In this document: piece by piece, positions 49,187 to 62,399 of the stretch
Numbering within the stretch: the first letter of the stretch is position 1
Layout: each line of letters starts with the position of its first letter
From: Combretum micranthum
Taxonomy: Eukaryota > Streptophyta > Magnoliopsida > Myrtales > Combretaceae
Length of the DNA: 64,000 nucleotides
NCBI GenBank assembly: GCA_024138025.1
Contig: JAMXBD010003345.1
Location: 61,292-125,291, forward strand
Direction: 5' to 3'
Translations under genes and position numbers: made by a program
Notes under the pieces: model-generated
Seen by the model: only the letters and a program-made list of their open reading frames with translations
What the model was told of the DNA's origin: nothing
Databases searched by the model: none

Positions 49187-52100
49187 TGTCAATTATTTCT
49201 TAATTTAAGATATGAAAATTAAATTGGAGGCTATGGAAAATGATTTGAGATTCATAAGAAGATCGAACTTAAGCTCATCATGCCTTTTTTTGTGTATAAT
49301 TTTTGAATTAAGACAAACAAATGACATTTTGATAATATTGGTTACTAATATTGAAAGAAAAAAAATAATAAATTGAAAAAATAAAGAAAGCTAAGCACCT
49401 AATAAAAAATGAAATTAGTAAAGATGAAAAACAGAAAAAAAAAAAAAATCATTCTGAACCTTGACCATTTTATAACTTCTAACATCATCTACAACAAATT
49501 TCATGTTTTACAAGTAGGTCTTGACCATCTACCTTTTGATATTTTCTCTTTTTACTATTATAAAAAGGGTCATCTTCGGTCCTTGATCATTATTTTTCTT
49601 TAAAACCTTTAGACGAATAGCCAATTTTAGCATGCAATTCTCATATAATTTTAAATTATTGTATTAATAATTAGTGCTTTTGGCTAAACAATGTTAATAA
49701 AATTGGATATATGGTTTGCAAAAGATAATTTCTACTAAAGTTCTGACTTCTGATTACATATATATATATATATGTATGTGTGTGTTCCATTTATATATAT
49801 ATATATATATTTTCAAATAAATATTATGTGTCCTTTCTTTCTATTTTTTTTTCTTTTTTTGGTAATCCTTATTATTTCAATTCTTTTTATTATATTAAAT
49901 TTTACTTAAATTATATTCTAATTTTCATTTTTATTCTATTTTTTTTTTTTCAGATTTTCATTCATCATGATTTACTCATTTAAAAAAATTGATGTACAAA
50001 AACAATAAGTTTTGAAATTCAGGTAACGCTATAAAAGTAATCGAAAAGATTAAACTTTTCCTCTTTATTATCCCATTTGCTCTCATGGCATTGTATAAAA
50101 TTGAGACGCCAAAAGAGCGGGGTGTGGGGTGGGGAAAGAAGATTTATCTGTCAGCATCCCTTTTTCCACTGGGTCCGCCATGGAAAGATTGTGGCTCTCA
50201 ATTATCATGATTTGCATCTACACGTTCTTGGATTGCAGATTTTTTATTTTGCTTTTGCTTTTCCCTTATAAGGATAACCTGATTCCTCAAGAGACTAGAG
50301 AAACACTACTAGGTTACAAATAAATTATTAGATTGTAAAATTGTTAAACGAACAAAATTACTCATCTGATGAATTTAAAAGAGGACACTAAAGACAGTCA
50401 TTTCATTAATTTGTTTGTCGTGCTCTTAAATTGCAATTGGAACATATATAGAAATTCAAAGTTAAGTGCATTTTTTGGGACGTCAGCATGCGATTTAGGA
50501 TAGGTACTTTGCAAGGGTTTAATAAAAGATATAAAGGCAAGACATGATTGACCTAAGGAGAGACAGCCCATGTGCTTGCATATGATAACATCGCGATCCA
50601 ACTTATAAGAATGAATACGAAGATTATAAAAATCTTTTGGTCGTTATAGTGTTTTATTTACTTCTATCCAATTCTTGATTACTCGAAAATCCACGTCGTG
50701 TGGATGCTAGCTTCCAAACATAATTAAATTGAAGGTCATCCATTTTATATTTTAGGTTTTATCTTAATTAGCTTCTTATAATTATTTATAGGCATCTTTT
50801 CATTTTAATCAACCTCTTCTATGTAACTTATATAAATTGGATTATAAGTACATATTATTTAGAAATGATAAAGTAGACCAAAAGAAACGTGGACTCAGAA
50901 ATCCAATAAAAAGAAAAAGACATAGCTCTCAAGTAAATATGAGTAATATGGATTTATAGTAAGTCCTGCACAATTGTGGAATTGAGTATAGAAATTTAGC
51001 CGGGAAGAATTCCTCATAGGGATGACAAACAAACAAAATAAAAAATAAAATTTGGAGGCAATTCATATTGTTATCGGAGGGATTGCAAATCTTTAGAATT
51101 TTTTTTTGGTCAGTTCTTTAGATTTATATCAAGATTTTTTTTTTAATTGTAGAAGCCTTGTAACTAAAAAAAGTGATGACACAATGTGCCTCTCGTAAAA
51201 TCTACTAGACTGTAAGGCAATCAATAGAACCTATAATTTTTTCATTTTCTTTTAAATTTCAAGTTTATATGATATATACAGTTTACATGATTTCATATGG
51301 TATGAAAGACCGCTTTGCTTAACACATCATCTCCAGAAACAAATTTAAGAAGTAATCTTCTAATATTACAATTTTATCCTTGTGTAGAACTTATCTATGT
51401 GATATTTGAAGAGCAACACATATGGAAAAAAAAAAAAAAAAATTGAAACCCGTAGCAAACACTTGTGGAACTTGTTTATTGAATATGAAATAAAAATGAG
51501 GAAGTTGTAGTTGATTTCAATAATTTTAACCTTTTGTAACACCTTCATACATATTAATCTACGAAAACAACCAACACTTTTATATAACTTAGAAGATGAA
51601 ACATATACAACCGAAAAACATATGTTACATTTTAAAACACCATAGAAATCATTTGAGAAATTAATGATGTGTTGCTGTAGTCTGCAAAATTACATTTGAA
51701 AAAATTTTAGTTTACAAAATCAAGAAGAAAAGAAGAAAGGGATGAACAACAACAATAATAATAATATAATAATAATAATAAATAATAAAAACAATGTGTG
51801 TGAGGCGTTTTAGGTAATTAGGTAGCAGTTTAGTGATTTCAACATATGGGTTAGACTCTTAAAAAAAAAAAAAACTATTTATAGCCTTGATACTTAGAAC
51901 ATACAACTTATATACATTACAGTATGAGTTTTAAGGTGAGTATAGCATATGAAAATTTTGTATAGATATGCTATCCTATGGGTGCAAGTTTTGAAAATCT
52001 ATATTTAAAACTCACTCTATAATCCTTAATATCCGTTCAAATCCTCCTTATTCAAGTAAGGTGTGGGTGGATATCCTATATGATATAGTCACCCACTAAC

Positions 52101-54680
52101 CCTTAACTACCTAAACTTTAATACTTTTTCAAATGCCAACTTATAGTTTCCTTTAACATGATTAAATATTATACTCTGTTGGATTTTCACTTATCAAATT
52201 CATTCATTTAATTGTTTCCCGATTATCTATTAAATATTTGTCGTAAAAGTTTGATTTGGTAAAATATTAGCAACTTCAAACTTTGAATGTATATTTGCTC
52301 ATGAGAAAAAGTTGTGTTAGACCCCTCATTATATATGAATTTACATTATAGTATATGGTTTATCATTGTAAATGTAAGGGTTCCTTAAATCTGTCACTTG
52401 TGTGCAACCCTTTCACATGCTTGATGTGGTATGTAAATGTAAGAGTAGTCACAATTGTCAAAGTGATGATTTTATTCGTATGATTATATATGTATGTGGT
52501 TTTTCTGAATTAGCTCGTACATAAAATCATTTTTGTATAAAATATCATATTTTAATCAAGTCTACAATTTAAATCAATATAATTTCGTGTTTACAACTGG
52601 ATTTTGTGATTCTACTTATTTGAATCAAATGAGCTAAATAATGAAAATACAACTATGGCTTACAAACACATCAACTATTAGGATACGACATTTTTATTGA
52701 GCTCCAATTCTTTCTCTTATTCTCTCTTTGTTTATCTTCCTACATGCATTTTTATGTAATCTGCAACTCATGATAAGTTGAAAGATTTTATTTCATTCAA
52801 TTCATAATGCTTTTCAAATAAAATAATAGAAAGAACTAAGATTTAACTCCATTGACCTTCTTCTATGCATGTTATATTATAGATTAAGAGTTATTTTTAA
52901 AAGAAGTATTTAGCTTCTTCATTCTTTTTTCTTAATATTCATTGTGTACTTCAAGTTTTTATAACTACATTGAGCATACCTTGTTTTTTTTAAGTTAATT
53001 TATATAGGTTACAGAAACTTACAATTCTACATTTAATTTTATGTTCTAATTTTACACACCTTTTAAGATTCTCCATGGAATTGCATGTTTGACAACCTTG
53101 AGGTTAATGCTGCATAGAATAATTATCAAAAAAAATTGAAGAGGTAGAATAAGTAGTCTTAGCAAGCTTATGATTCCTATGACAAGTGATATTGTGAAAA
53201 ATTCAGGTCCCCTCATTTATAGTATGCTCATGTATTTGTTATAGTAGCAATTTATTACCACCATTGTATTTTATGAATAATTAATAGATATATTTATTAG
53301 TATTTAAAACTCCAATGAATAAAGCTAATAAATAACGAGGCCATTAATACTTAAACTTGCTCAAAACAGTTAAAAACGTAAATAAAATTAAAAACAATAA
53401 TGAATCATATCTCAAACACACCATTGATGGTCAATTATGCCATGGGCTCCTAAGCTTTATCTAACCCATTGGGTTCATGTAAAATCCATTTTGACCATCC
53501 TAGATAAGTCCTTAAGAGAAACAATCCTTTCTCCAACTTCACAAGCTACCCTTTAAGCTAGACACTAAGCATACACTCTATAACCACCACCATCCTCGTC
53601 AGGAAAAACATTAGACATGGTCTCGTGGCTTAATTTCCATATCATAGAAAACCATTGTAATCTCCTAACTACTTCATGTTCTCCACAACATCCATAACCG
53701 TAAGGAGTTCACCTCCTAAATATCTTTTACTCATGCTCATGATGACATGTATCACACATTGGTAATTCTTATACCTTATTATTATCCATTTTATATTAGA
53801 TAAATATTGACTTGAGTATTGGAGTGACTACATCAGACAACCCTAGTACATCTCTGATTGTGTTTGGTTTTATAGGTCCTACTTCATTGGTCTACACCTA
53901 AGCCTAAATATCTCAAAGCCTTCTACCAATTTTAAGCTAACAATATTTAGCATTGTCTATAGGAAATGACTCATAAAGTTATTTCTTTGACATTTTTGTT
54001 ATTCTCTTTTGAAAAACTTTATCCTTAAAAACCTAACAAACATACCTTTAATGTCGCTCAAGTCTAAGCAAATGGAAGTTTCTTAAGGGTTTAGTTCCCA
54101 CAATATAACTAACTCAACATCAAGTCTTAGCAATCCCCAATTGGCTGTGGAACAAATGTAGACCCTAGTGCTTTTCCTACTCTGGCTCTTTGTAAGAATA
54201 ACAATGTTTGGAAAACTTGGAAAATATTTTGCATCAAATTTTAGAGTAGAACATAAAATTGATAAATCATAAGCTTCAAGCAGAGAAATGCCTTGAAGAT
54301 TTGGAACTAATGGCTAATGTCTTCCAATGCTAGGAAAAATTAGAGAAAGCCAACTAACTCATTCTTAAGTAATGACATCCTATCTATTAGCTAAGGTGTC
54401 ATACTATAGTAGCCATTCAAAAGCCTAAGCCTAGTCTCCAATGCATGTCAATCCTACGATATGACACGATAATCAAAATAAAGAGGCTTAACAATTATTT
54501 TCCCATATTTTAAAAGTCATATATTCTCTCTCTAAAAGCTCGAGCTTCTCTCCTTCTCTCTAGCCGCAACCATACCTTCAACCCTATCAATTTCTCTCAC
54601 TGACTTTCTAATCATTTTAATAGATTTAAGTACGATGTAATTAAATTTGTCTAAGATTTTTTTTATTTAATCATTCATTT
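49187..54680. other. Long spacer with no recognised gene
   Basis: A/T-rich DNA with TA microsatellites near 49760-49810 and an AAT-type run near 51755-51785. The stretch 50100-50320 is less A/T-rich and has a 64-codon frame, with a hydrophobic segment but no recognised domain. 53400-54480 has more even composition and could be an old, unrecognisable transposon internal region. Confidence 0.4.
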
Positions 54681-54689
54681 TTTTTATTT

Positions 54690-55295
54690 GAATAAGAAGA
54701 AGAAGAAGAGTAGGAAGGGGAGACAAAGAGGGGGAGAAGTAAAGAAAAATAAAAATAAAAAATAAAAAATTTCCAAGTAGGATAAAGATTGTTAGTTCAA
54801 TTGGTCCCCCTTTAAACATCAGTAGTTGGATGAAAAAAAATGGATGGAATCCATCCAGATGTATCATGAGTCAATCTTTTACAAAGTTCAGGTATTTTCT
54901 TAGTACAAAATTATTTTTAGATATATTTCTGTTGCAAACCGAAAAGTTCAAGTAATAGAAACTTACCTCAATCTTCAAATTAAAAAAAAATAAAAGAAAA
55001 TAATCCCAAAAAGATAATAAGTTTCATTCACGACACTTGAATTATTTCGTTTGTAACAGAATAATACCTAAAAACAATTTTATACCACAACGGTACCCAA
55101 ATTTTTTAATTGTTTCACGTGCGGTATCTTTGGCCAAAATACAGTTATTTCTCCAGCCAAAAGCTGACGTGTAAAATAAAATCAATTAAAAAATAAAGTT
55201 CTATGTCCTAATGGGTAGTTTTTTATTTTTTATTTCTTTTTTACTTTTTCTCTTGTTCCCTTCCCCTCTTGTACTTCTTCTTCTTAACCCCCGAG
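54690..55295. repeat. Head-to-head foldback repeat
   Basis: Two copies of one repeat face each other. The left arm reads AAGAAGAAGAAGAAGAG ... GCAAACCGAAAAGTTCAAG ... GAAACTTACC and the right arm reads GTTTCATTCACG ... TTGTAACAGAATAATACC ... TACTTCTTCTTCTTA. Copies of the same repeat occur at 60735-61032 and 62055-62340. It contains no frame. The superfamily is not assigned. Confidence 0.65.
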
Positions 55296-55650
55296 CAAAA
55301 AAATAATAATAATGACTCTACATCACATGTATGTCATATGATTTGCTTTTATGTTAGCCAATTATCCATCTCCTTCACAAAACCTATCTCCATCAAATCA
55401 AGACATTGCAACTCAAATATACCCATCTCCTTCGCAAACTAAAGTACTACCACATTGATTGTGCTTGACCCTCAACAACCTGAGTCAACTCACTATCATA
55501 GAACCTTCTACCATTATCTAACTATTGGTATAAGCTAAATAGAGTTTCAAAGCCTCAACCCTTGTTCTATTGATAAATGTGAAGAAAACGAGTTTGACTT
55601 AACTAGTTGGACCAAGAAGATGCGATTTATAGAGCCTCACAGACTCAACC
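55296..55650. other. Spacer left of the minus-strand LTR1
   Basis: Unrecognised sequence with no open frame of note. It borders the LTR1 at 55651. Confidence 0.4.
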
Positions 55651-56794
55651 TGTCACGCCCTAGGGATACCATAAACATGGTAGTCTGCCATATACAATAT
55701 TAAAGCCTAGGAGTAACTACCTTAGTCATGCAAAGGCTTTCATATCACGTACAAGGTGTACAACACATCAGAGGAGACGTATCAAACTAGTGCAATTCAC
55801 TTTGATAACAATAGATAAGAGAAATACTTAACATAAGATAAATAAGGTCAATTATAAATCTTTGTGGCATACCCTGTTAATGTCTTCAAGTCTATAGAAG
55901 TACACTTTATAGTAATCTCCAAAATACTAACATAACATATATTACTCATAAAAAAATTTCAAGATAGTAAATTCCTTCTATGCTCCCACTTCATCCGTAA
56001 AAGCTTAATAATCCAAAAATGGTTTCTTTACTGTCTTGTCCTCGACTGAAGTCTCCAGCATACTTGTTTCAACAAAAACTATGGGAGTATAAGCTTACAA
56101 CAAGCTTAGTGAGATGTTCCCTCGTCATTCGCACCAACAACCATAAATAAACAAGTTGGTTTGTCAAGCATATGCTATACCTATACAACAATCACATGAA
56201 GAATGCACATATGTATAGTTATCTAGAACCTACACACAGAATGGATTTACGCCCTCCATATCAAGGGCTAGGGAATTATTGATGAAGGTCCTCTTGATCT
56301 TCTATTGTTAAGTCCTTAGGCACTTGCCCAAAATGTTTGGTTGGCACGGCTTCGAACCTAGGATCGCATTCCTCAAGCGATGTGGATTCCCTAAGAAGGA
56401 GCATGGCCCGTGTCCCAGCACACTCGTAGCCTATTCAACTCTACACGTAAGAGTAGTGGCCTTCCAAAAATGTGACTCGATGGATGCTATATGTGACCAT
56501 TTTCTTGTTAGCACCATTCCATATTAAGATTCATTGAGGATGATCAATCAATTTAAACACACATAACAATCAAGCATATAAATAAATAAACATAGTTAAA
56601 CAAATATTCTAGTGTGGCGATATGCTTAGCATTCACTTAATCGCACAAGCAAAAAAACACATGATTAACCCTTGACAATCCCTAATATATACCCATTTTT
56701 ATCTTTTCTTATCATGCTAATGCAACTATTTTATAAGCACAAACAAAGTAACGAATTTGGGAGAAAAAACTCACTTGTTCATATTGTAATTCAC

Positions 56795-56840
56795 TTAGTC
56801 GTAGCATTCTTAGGAAGGACAGTCTCGTATTCCTAATCAC
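56795..56840 (-). pseudogene. Degenerate acidic frame of the minus-strand LTR1
   Basis: After the acceptor-like TTTTGTCTAG it starts D-stop-EYETVLPKN and then loses one base relative to the 47-base plus-strand copies, so the final aromatic-Y-D is out of frame although its DNA (CTACGACTAA) is recognisable. Confidence 0.4.
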
Positions 56841-59225
56841 CTAGACAAAAGAAATACCTGGAACAAGTATTTCATGGAGACTCTACTTGAACTTCTTAAT
56901 AATATCTTGTTATTTTCGTTAAAATTCGAGTGAAAAAAAATTCTAACTTAAAATGATCATCACTTACTCATTTTATCTAGGAATTCCGCATATTAGCTGT
57001 CGTTTTCTACCCATTCAAAAAGATCTATTTATTTCTAAGGTTATTTTTTACATTTAAAGCAATTTGGGTTCCAAAAGTCGGGTCGTTACAAAATAGACAC
57101 GAAAATTCCGGCACTTCACTTGGACACTTTATAGCAAGCTTATAAATATTTATACTTTTGAAAATCATTTAACATTAACAAAACTCATATTATATGCGTG
57201 ATCCTACTGATGTTGTCTTAAAAAAATAAAATTTGTAAACAATCTTTGTGAAAGATAGAGTTTTGAAAAAGGCTATTCCTCAACTTGTGATGAAAATTGC
57301 TATTGTAAACATATGGCTTAATAACGAAAATCATAGTTCAATATATATATATATATATATTTTGGAATCTTCAAGGTCTTATATTTAAAAAGAATTTTAT
57401 TTACTAATTTATTTTACAAGACATGGTTTTACTCATGGGTGGTATGAAACTCTAAGTGTATTTTCTCATAGAAATTTTGTTAAGTTTGATTCTTAAACAA
57501 AGTTTTAATTCTTAGACTTTGTAAATATGAAACTTAATTAATGAAAATCATGATTTTATATTTATTTTGAGTTCATGAATATTTTATATCCATACCAAAC
57601 TTCTTTTAACTATATATTTTCCCAAACATGAATCTTTATGTTGTTATGAAGAAAAATCATTCTATGTCTTATTACTTCTAAAATGTTTTAAGTTTTAACA
57701 TGAGGGAAATTAGGTGAATGGCTTGTTCTAACTTTTTATTCCTATAATAACTCTTTTTTTAGTAATAGTTTTTCAACATTTGGATATTTAAGAGGCTATT
57801 GGAAGAAACTAAAATTTTGAGTTGTTATAAATGGGTGTGTAATTATTATAAATTATTTATATTCCCTTGATTTCATAAAAAGGAAATGAATTACTTTTTT
57901 AAACCTTAGTTTCTTAAGTTATATACCGATTTTATTTAATTCCAAGTAGATGTTTAACTAGTAGGTTGATTTTGAACTTGACTTAGAAAAATTGTTTGGT
58001 TCTTAGTGTTTATTAAAGTGTTGGTATAATCTTATAAGTAACTTTTTAAGAAAAGTTTGCATAACAAAGAATTATCAACATTAAGATTTAATAATAAATT
58101 TATTTTGGTATTTGAAAAGATAGTAATGGAACAATATAATTAAGTCTTGAAGAAACTTTGCATAAAAACAACACAAAACATTTATGATGAACCTATTTAA
58201 TTTTTTGAAAAGGAGGTTGTTGAATACTAATCACAAGTTTTAATGGAAGCTTTTTCTAAGTGTCAAAAATTACTTTTATAAAGAGTTTATTCTTATTTTT
58301 ATAAAAGAAAAGAACTCCTTTTTATTTCTTTGAAAAATTCTATTAAGACAACAATATTATAATCATGCATGGATATGAACTTATAGCTATGCTGTATGAT
58401 AAAAGAAAAATAACTCTTATAGAATATATAAAATTAAATAAGCATATATGTAAAGTCAAGTATTGAGAAGTCTTAACTTGCATCAAGGCTTCTCAGAACT
58501 TATAATGGACAAGTTCCAAAAAGAGAAAAGAAAATGTATAAGAAAGCTTAAGTAAAAGAAAAAGAAGAAATTTTGGTAAATTTTTATTCAAGTTTTCTTG
58601 GACTTAGACATGGGCAAGTCCCTTAAGAAAATCAAGAGAACAAATAAGAAAAATCATGGGAGTGAGATTTATGCCAAAATTCCTTGAACTTAGATGATGG
58701 ACAAGTACAAAAAGAAAGAAGAAAATTGTTTTGACTTGATGATGATAAGTTTAAGACTAGAATGACTAGTCTTAATAATTTGCATAAAATAAATAAATGT
58801 GCAAGAAAGTAAAAGCATAAACAAAAAGTTATATTAGTGAGCATTAGGCTCTAAAGTGTATAACATGTACTTAGTAACATATTTACAAAATTAAGGTTAA
58901 AAATAACAACATCATAACATAAATAAAATTGTAGAGTTAAACCAGACATGAACAATATGTTGTTTCTATAGTTTCATTCCCTAGCATATGCTCATGGGGT
59001 ATTTAGAAACCAAACACACATATTTTTCATATTATGTTAACATGAAATGAAGAGATGGTTTAGTGTTTTACCTAAAGATGGAAGATTGCATATGAGTGGA
59101 TAAAAGAATGAAAGTTGAAAGAGAAATTTAGAGAGAAAATTTTAGATAGAGAAGCTGACAAATGATTTTGATAGAGTTTTGTTAAGGTGAAAAAAAAGTA
59201 TTTAAGAAGTGAAGGAGGGAGGAAG

Positions 59226-59233
59226 TATTTATA
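59226..59233 (-). promoter_or_regulatory. TATA box of the minus-strand LTR1
   Basis: TATAAATA on the minus strand, placed as in the other LTR1 copies and followed by a CT-rich leader (GA-rich on the plus strand) ending CTTTAG/GTAAA near 59071. Confidence 0.6.
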
Positions 59234-60345
59234 GAGTTTTGGAGTGAAAATTTTATGATTAAAATTAATTGAAAAAGAAAATAAAATAGATAGAAGAGAG
59301 AGAGGAGTGATTAAAAATTAATTTTAGTAAAGAAAGTAAGTGAAGTGTAAGAGAAGTTATGTGAAAAGTAGTATTGGTAATATAAATGTAAGAAAAAGGT
59401 TTACATGTTGTAAGAGATAGGTTGTAAGAAAAAATAGAAATAGATGAATAATAATGAATAGTTGACTAGACAAATAAAATACCAGTAGTAACAAAAATAC
59501 ATGTAAACGAGCTACGTCTAATATTTTTAGAAACTTAAAAATTCTAAAACTGATATTTTATGATTCACTATCTCGTTACGAGTCTAACTACATGTTAGGA
59601 TTTTATAGTTTTGAGTGTCGAGACCCCGATTTTAAAAATTGATCCCGTTCGGGTCTGAAACGAGCAAATTTTTTATGAATATGATATTTTAAGATTGTAT
59701 CACATTATTTCAAAATAGAATCTAAGATTATCTCATTTTTATTGCTTTAGAGTTTCACATGCGGGATTGTCGGATTTAGGTTCACTAAGGTTTGTTGCTA
59801 ACCTAGTTGACTTTTAGGGTTCCAATCTCAATTCCGGCTTTAAGATTTACTCGTAAAATTTTAAATCTAGGGGTTTATATCATACTTATACTTTTGTTTC
59901 AAAAATTTATATTTTATTATATTTTTATGATTCATTTAATATTCAACAGTTCTTGGGATTGTTTAATTGAGTATAGGATCATGTCTTAACTTGGTTTGAC
60001 TTTTGGTAGCAATTTAAATTCTTTTATTCTAAAATTCACCAAAGGGTTTAAGGTTTTAATTTTTTGTCATTGAATATTGTTTGGATATATTGTCTCGATT
60101 TTTGTATTAGAGGTCAGATAGGTAAATTGTTTAACGTACGAATTTTGAGTCGAACGATTATTTTTTTTTTCCATTTTGTTTTTGAAGGCTCTCATTTTTT
60201 TAATGTTAAGAAATTTTGCATTTGACCTTATTAGAATTTCTAGAGTTCAGGTTTAAATTGGGTTAGTTTTAGGGTTTCGATTTTGTTTTCCTTTTTTAGC
60301 TCTAGAATTATTTTCTAAGAGTTCTAAAAATTTTAGGGGTTTACA

Positions 60346-60734
60346 TGACCACATGCTCCATTATCACCTAACCTCTTTGAATTTGGGAAGCTTTCTTGTC
60401 ATTTGCTTTTTCTTAATTTATTTGCTGTCTATTTAATTTAAATGAAAAAAAAGAAAATATTATAAAATAATAAAAAAGTAACAAAAGGAAAGCTAGAAAA
60501 ATAAAGAAGTAAAAAATGCCTTTTAGTTATTGACTACTAATTTTTTGTTTTCTTTCATAGCTGTTAATTTCTTTGACTTTATGGTTTGTGCTTTGCAGGA
60601 GGATGGATTTTATTTTATGTTGGCCTAGTTGAGAAGAGAATATACCTAGCAATTCTAAGTGGAAACAACAATTTACTTAAAAAATATTAATAAAAATTTG
60701 ATCTTTATTTAAAATTATCAAGTTTTTTTTTTTT
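60346..60734. other. Spacer right of the minus-strand LTR1
   Basis: A/T-rich sequence with no recognised gene or repeat. Confidence 0.4.
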
Positions 60735-61032
60735 TTTGGGACTTGGGGTTTAAGAAGAAGAAGAAGTGCAGGAGGAGGGGGAGAGAGAGAGAGAGAAACA
60801 AAGTAAAAAAGAAATAAAATAGTAATAATTTGTCAACTAGAACATAAAAATTAATTTTTTAATCGATTTTGCGTTACACGTCAGCCTTTAATCGAAGAAA
60901 TAGTTGGATTTTGGCCAAAGATACCATGCATAAAACAATTAAAAAGTTTAGGTACCATTATAATACAAAACTTTCTTTTAAGTACTATTTTGTTACAAAC
61001 AAAAATGTTCAATATCGTGAATGAAACTTACC
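60735..61032. repeat. Dispersed repeat, second locus of the foldback family
   Basis: It has AAGAAGAAGAAGTGCAGG, a GA run, CACGTCAGCC, TTTTGGCCAAAGATACCA, TAGGTACCATTATAA, TTTTGTTACAAAC and GAATGAAACTTACC in the same order as the left arm of 54690-55295 and the copy at 62055. Confidence 0.65.
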
Positions 61033-61514
61033 TTATAGAAACCCATTGATTTTTTTCCCTTAATGCAAAGGATTGGTCATTTTGAATAATCACAAGTGTA
61101 TTATCTCAAAGTAAATAATTATCCAAGGATTCGTAATGAAAAAAATCAACAGAGATTTCATCAAAGGTACATAAATACCATGAAAGTTTATATATTGGTG
61201 ATAGTTATGAATTGGGTCATTTTAATATATCAAGAACAATGCAAAAGATCAAAACTTAATACATCCTATCTACAACCATGTCCATGATTTTGTAAAGTGA
61301 TAAGAAAAAAAAACTCATGCCTAGAATAAAAAGCAATCCCGATTCCCAACAAGTAAGAGGAAAAGGAAAATGAATGTTTTGGTCAAATGGTGTTTCAATT
61401 TTCAAGGCAAAGCCAATAGAGCACCGGTTAAGAATTTGAAAGAATTTAAAGCTTTAAGAGAGTAAAACAAGTGTTGGACAATGGGGGGGGCTGAGCCTAC
61501 ATTTGAGATTTACC
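61033..61514. other. Spacer, no recognised gene
   Basis: Non-coding A/T-rich DNA. A G run lies at about 61482-61490. Confidence 0.4.
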
Positions 61515-61517
61515 TTA

Positions 61518-61904
61518 TGTCACGTTTGATACGCAAGAATCGTTTCCAATGGAATGGATTATATTAGAATGGAATGGAATGAGTTTCGAAATGACAAATC
61601 CATTCCAATATTTGGATGGTTACATGGAATGAAATGGCTATAAAGTATGTTTGTCAAAATTGTTCCCAATAATAAATGCGAATACAAATATTTGATAGGA
61701 TAAAGGGTAATTACACTTTGCACAATTACTGAAGCTGGAATGGAATCGCAGTTTCGCATTTGAGAAGACGAAATCAAATTTCCCTTTGAAGCTAGAATTG
61801 TCGATACTAGGAATCACGATTCCAGCTTCTAAAAATGCATCTAAACGTAAGGAATGGAATGGAAACTAAAATTGTAATTCCATTCTGGCATACCAAATAT
61901 AACA
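61518..61904. mobile_element. Harbinger-like MITE, 387 bp
   Basis: The ends TGTCACGTTTGATACGC and its partner GCATACCAAATATAACA form an imperfect inverted repeat, flanked by the 3-bp duplication TTA (61515-61517 and 61905-61907), typical of PIF/Harbinger insertion. The interior is rich in GGAATGGAATGG and its complement, and there is no transposase. Confidence 0.78.
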
Positions 61905-62054
61905 TTAGTGTAGATTATTAGTCATTGTGATTCGCAAATCACAATGAAGATGGAGGAGGAGGACGGCAGTGGGAAAGAGAAAGAGAGTGGGGGAAAGTAA
62001 AAAAGAATTTTTTTAATGGGTTTATGGGATTTTAGGTTTTTTTTTTTCTTATTT

Positions 62055-62340
62055 AAAGATTGTAAGAAGAAGAAGGAGAAGAAGAAGAAGGCAGAAGAGG
62101 GGAAGAGAGAGAGAGAGAGAGAGAGGAAGAGGGGAAAAAATGCTAACTAGCAAAGGGAAAATAACTTTTTTTTTTTCGATTCCTTTTCCACATCATCTTT
62201 TTGTTAGACAAATAGTTAGCTTTTGGATAAACGTACCATATGTGAGACAACTAAAAGTTCGGGTTCCGTCATGGTGTTAATTCTTTTTATGTAATTTTTT
62301 TTACAAACCAAAATGTTTAGGTACCACAAATAAAAGTTAC
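62055..62340. repeat. Dispersed repeat, third locus of the foldback family
   Basis: AAGAAGAAGGAGAAGAAG, a GA run (about 62106-62124), AATAGTTAGCTTTTGG, ACGTACCATATGTGAGACAA, AAAGTTCGGGTTCCGTC and TTTTACAAACCAAAATG match the other copies in order. Confidence 0.6.
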
Positions 62341-62399
62341 TTGAAACCAAACCCACTAAAGTGTGTTTTTGGAACTTCCTCTTGAAAATTCTAAGGATG

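Larger units (their letters stand above)
55651..60345 (-). mobile_element. LTR1 solo LTR, minus strand (4.7 kb)
   Basis: On the plus strand it starts TGTCACGCCCTAGGG and ends TTTTAGGGGTTTACA, the reverse complement of LTR1 termini. TATA box at 59226-59233 (minus), donor near 59071, acidic-frame exon at 56795-56840 and the conserved block at 56941-57040 are all in LTR1 order. The flanks are CAACC and TGACC, which agree at only three of five bases, so the duplication has decayed or the ends arose differently. No gag or pol. Confidence 0.85.

Noticed and set aside
50129..50323. 64-codon frame with a hydrophobic segment
   Set aside because: It could resemble a signal peptide, but there is no domain, no neighbouring exon and no conserved start context to support a gene.
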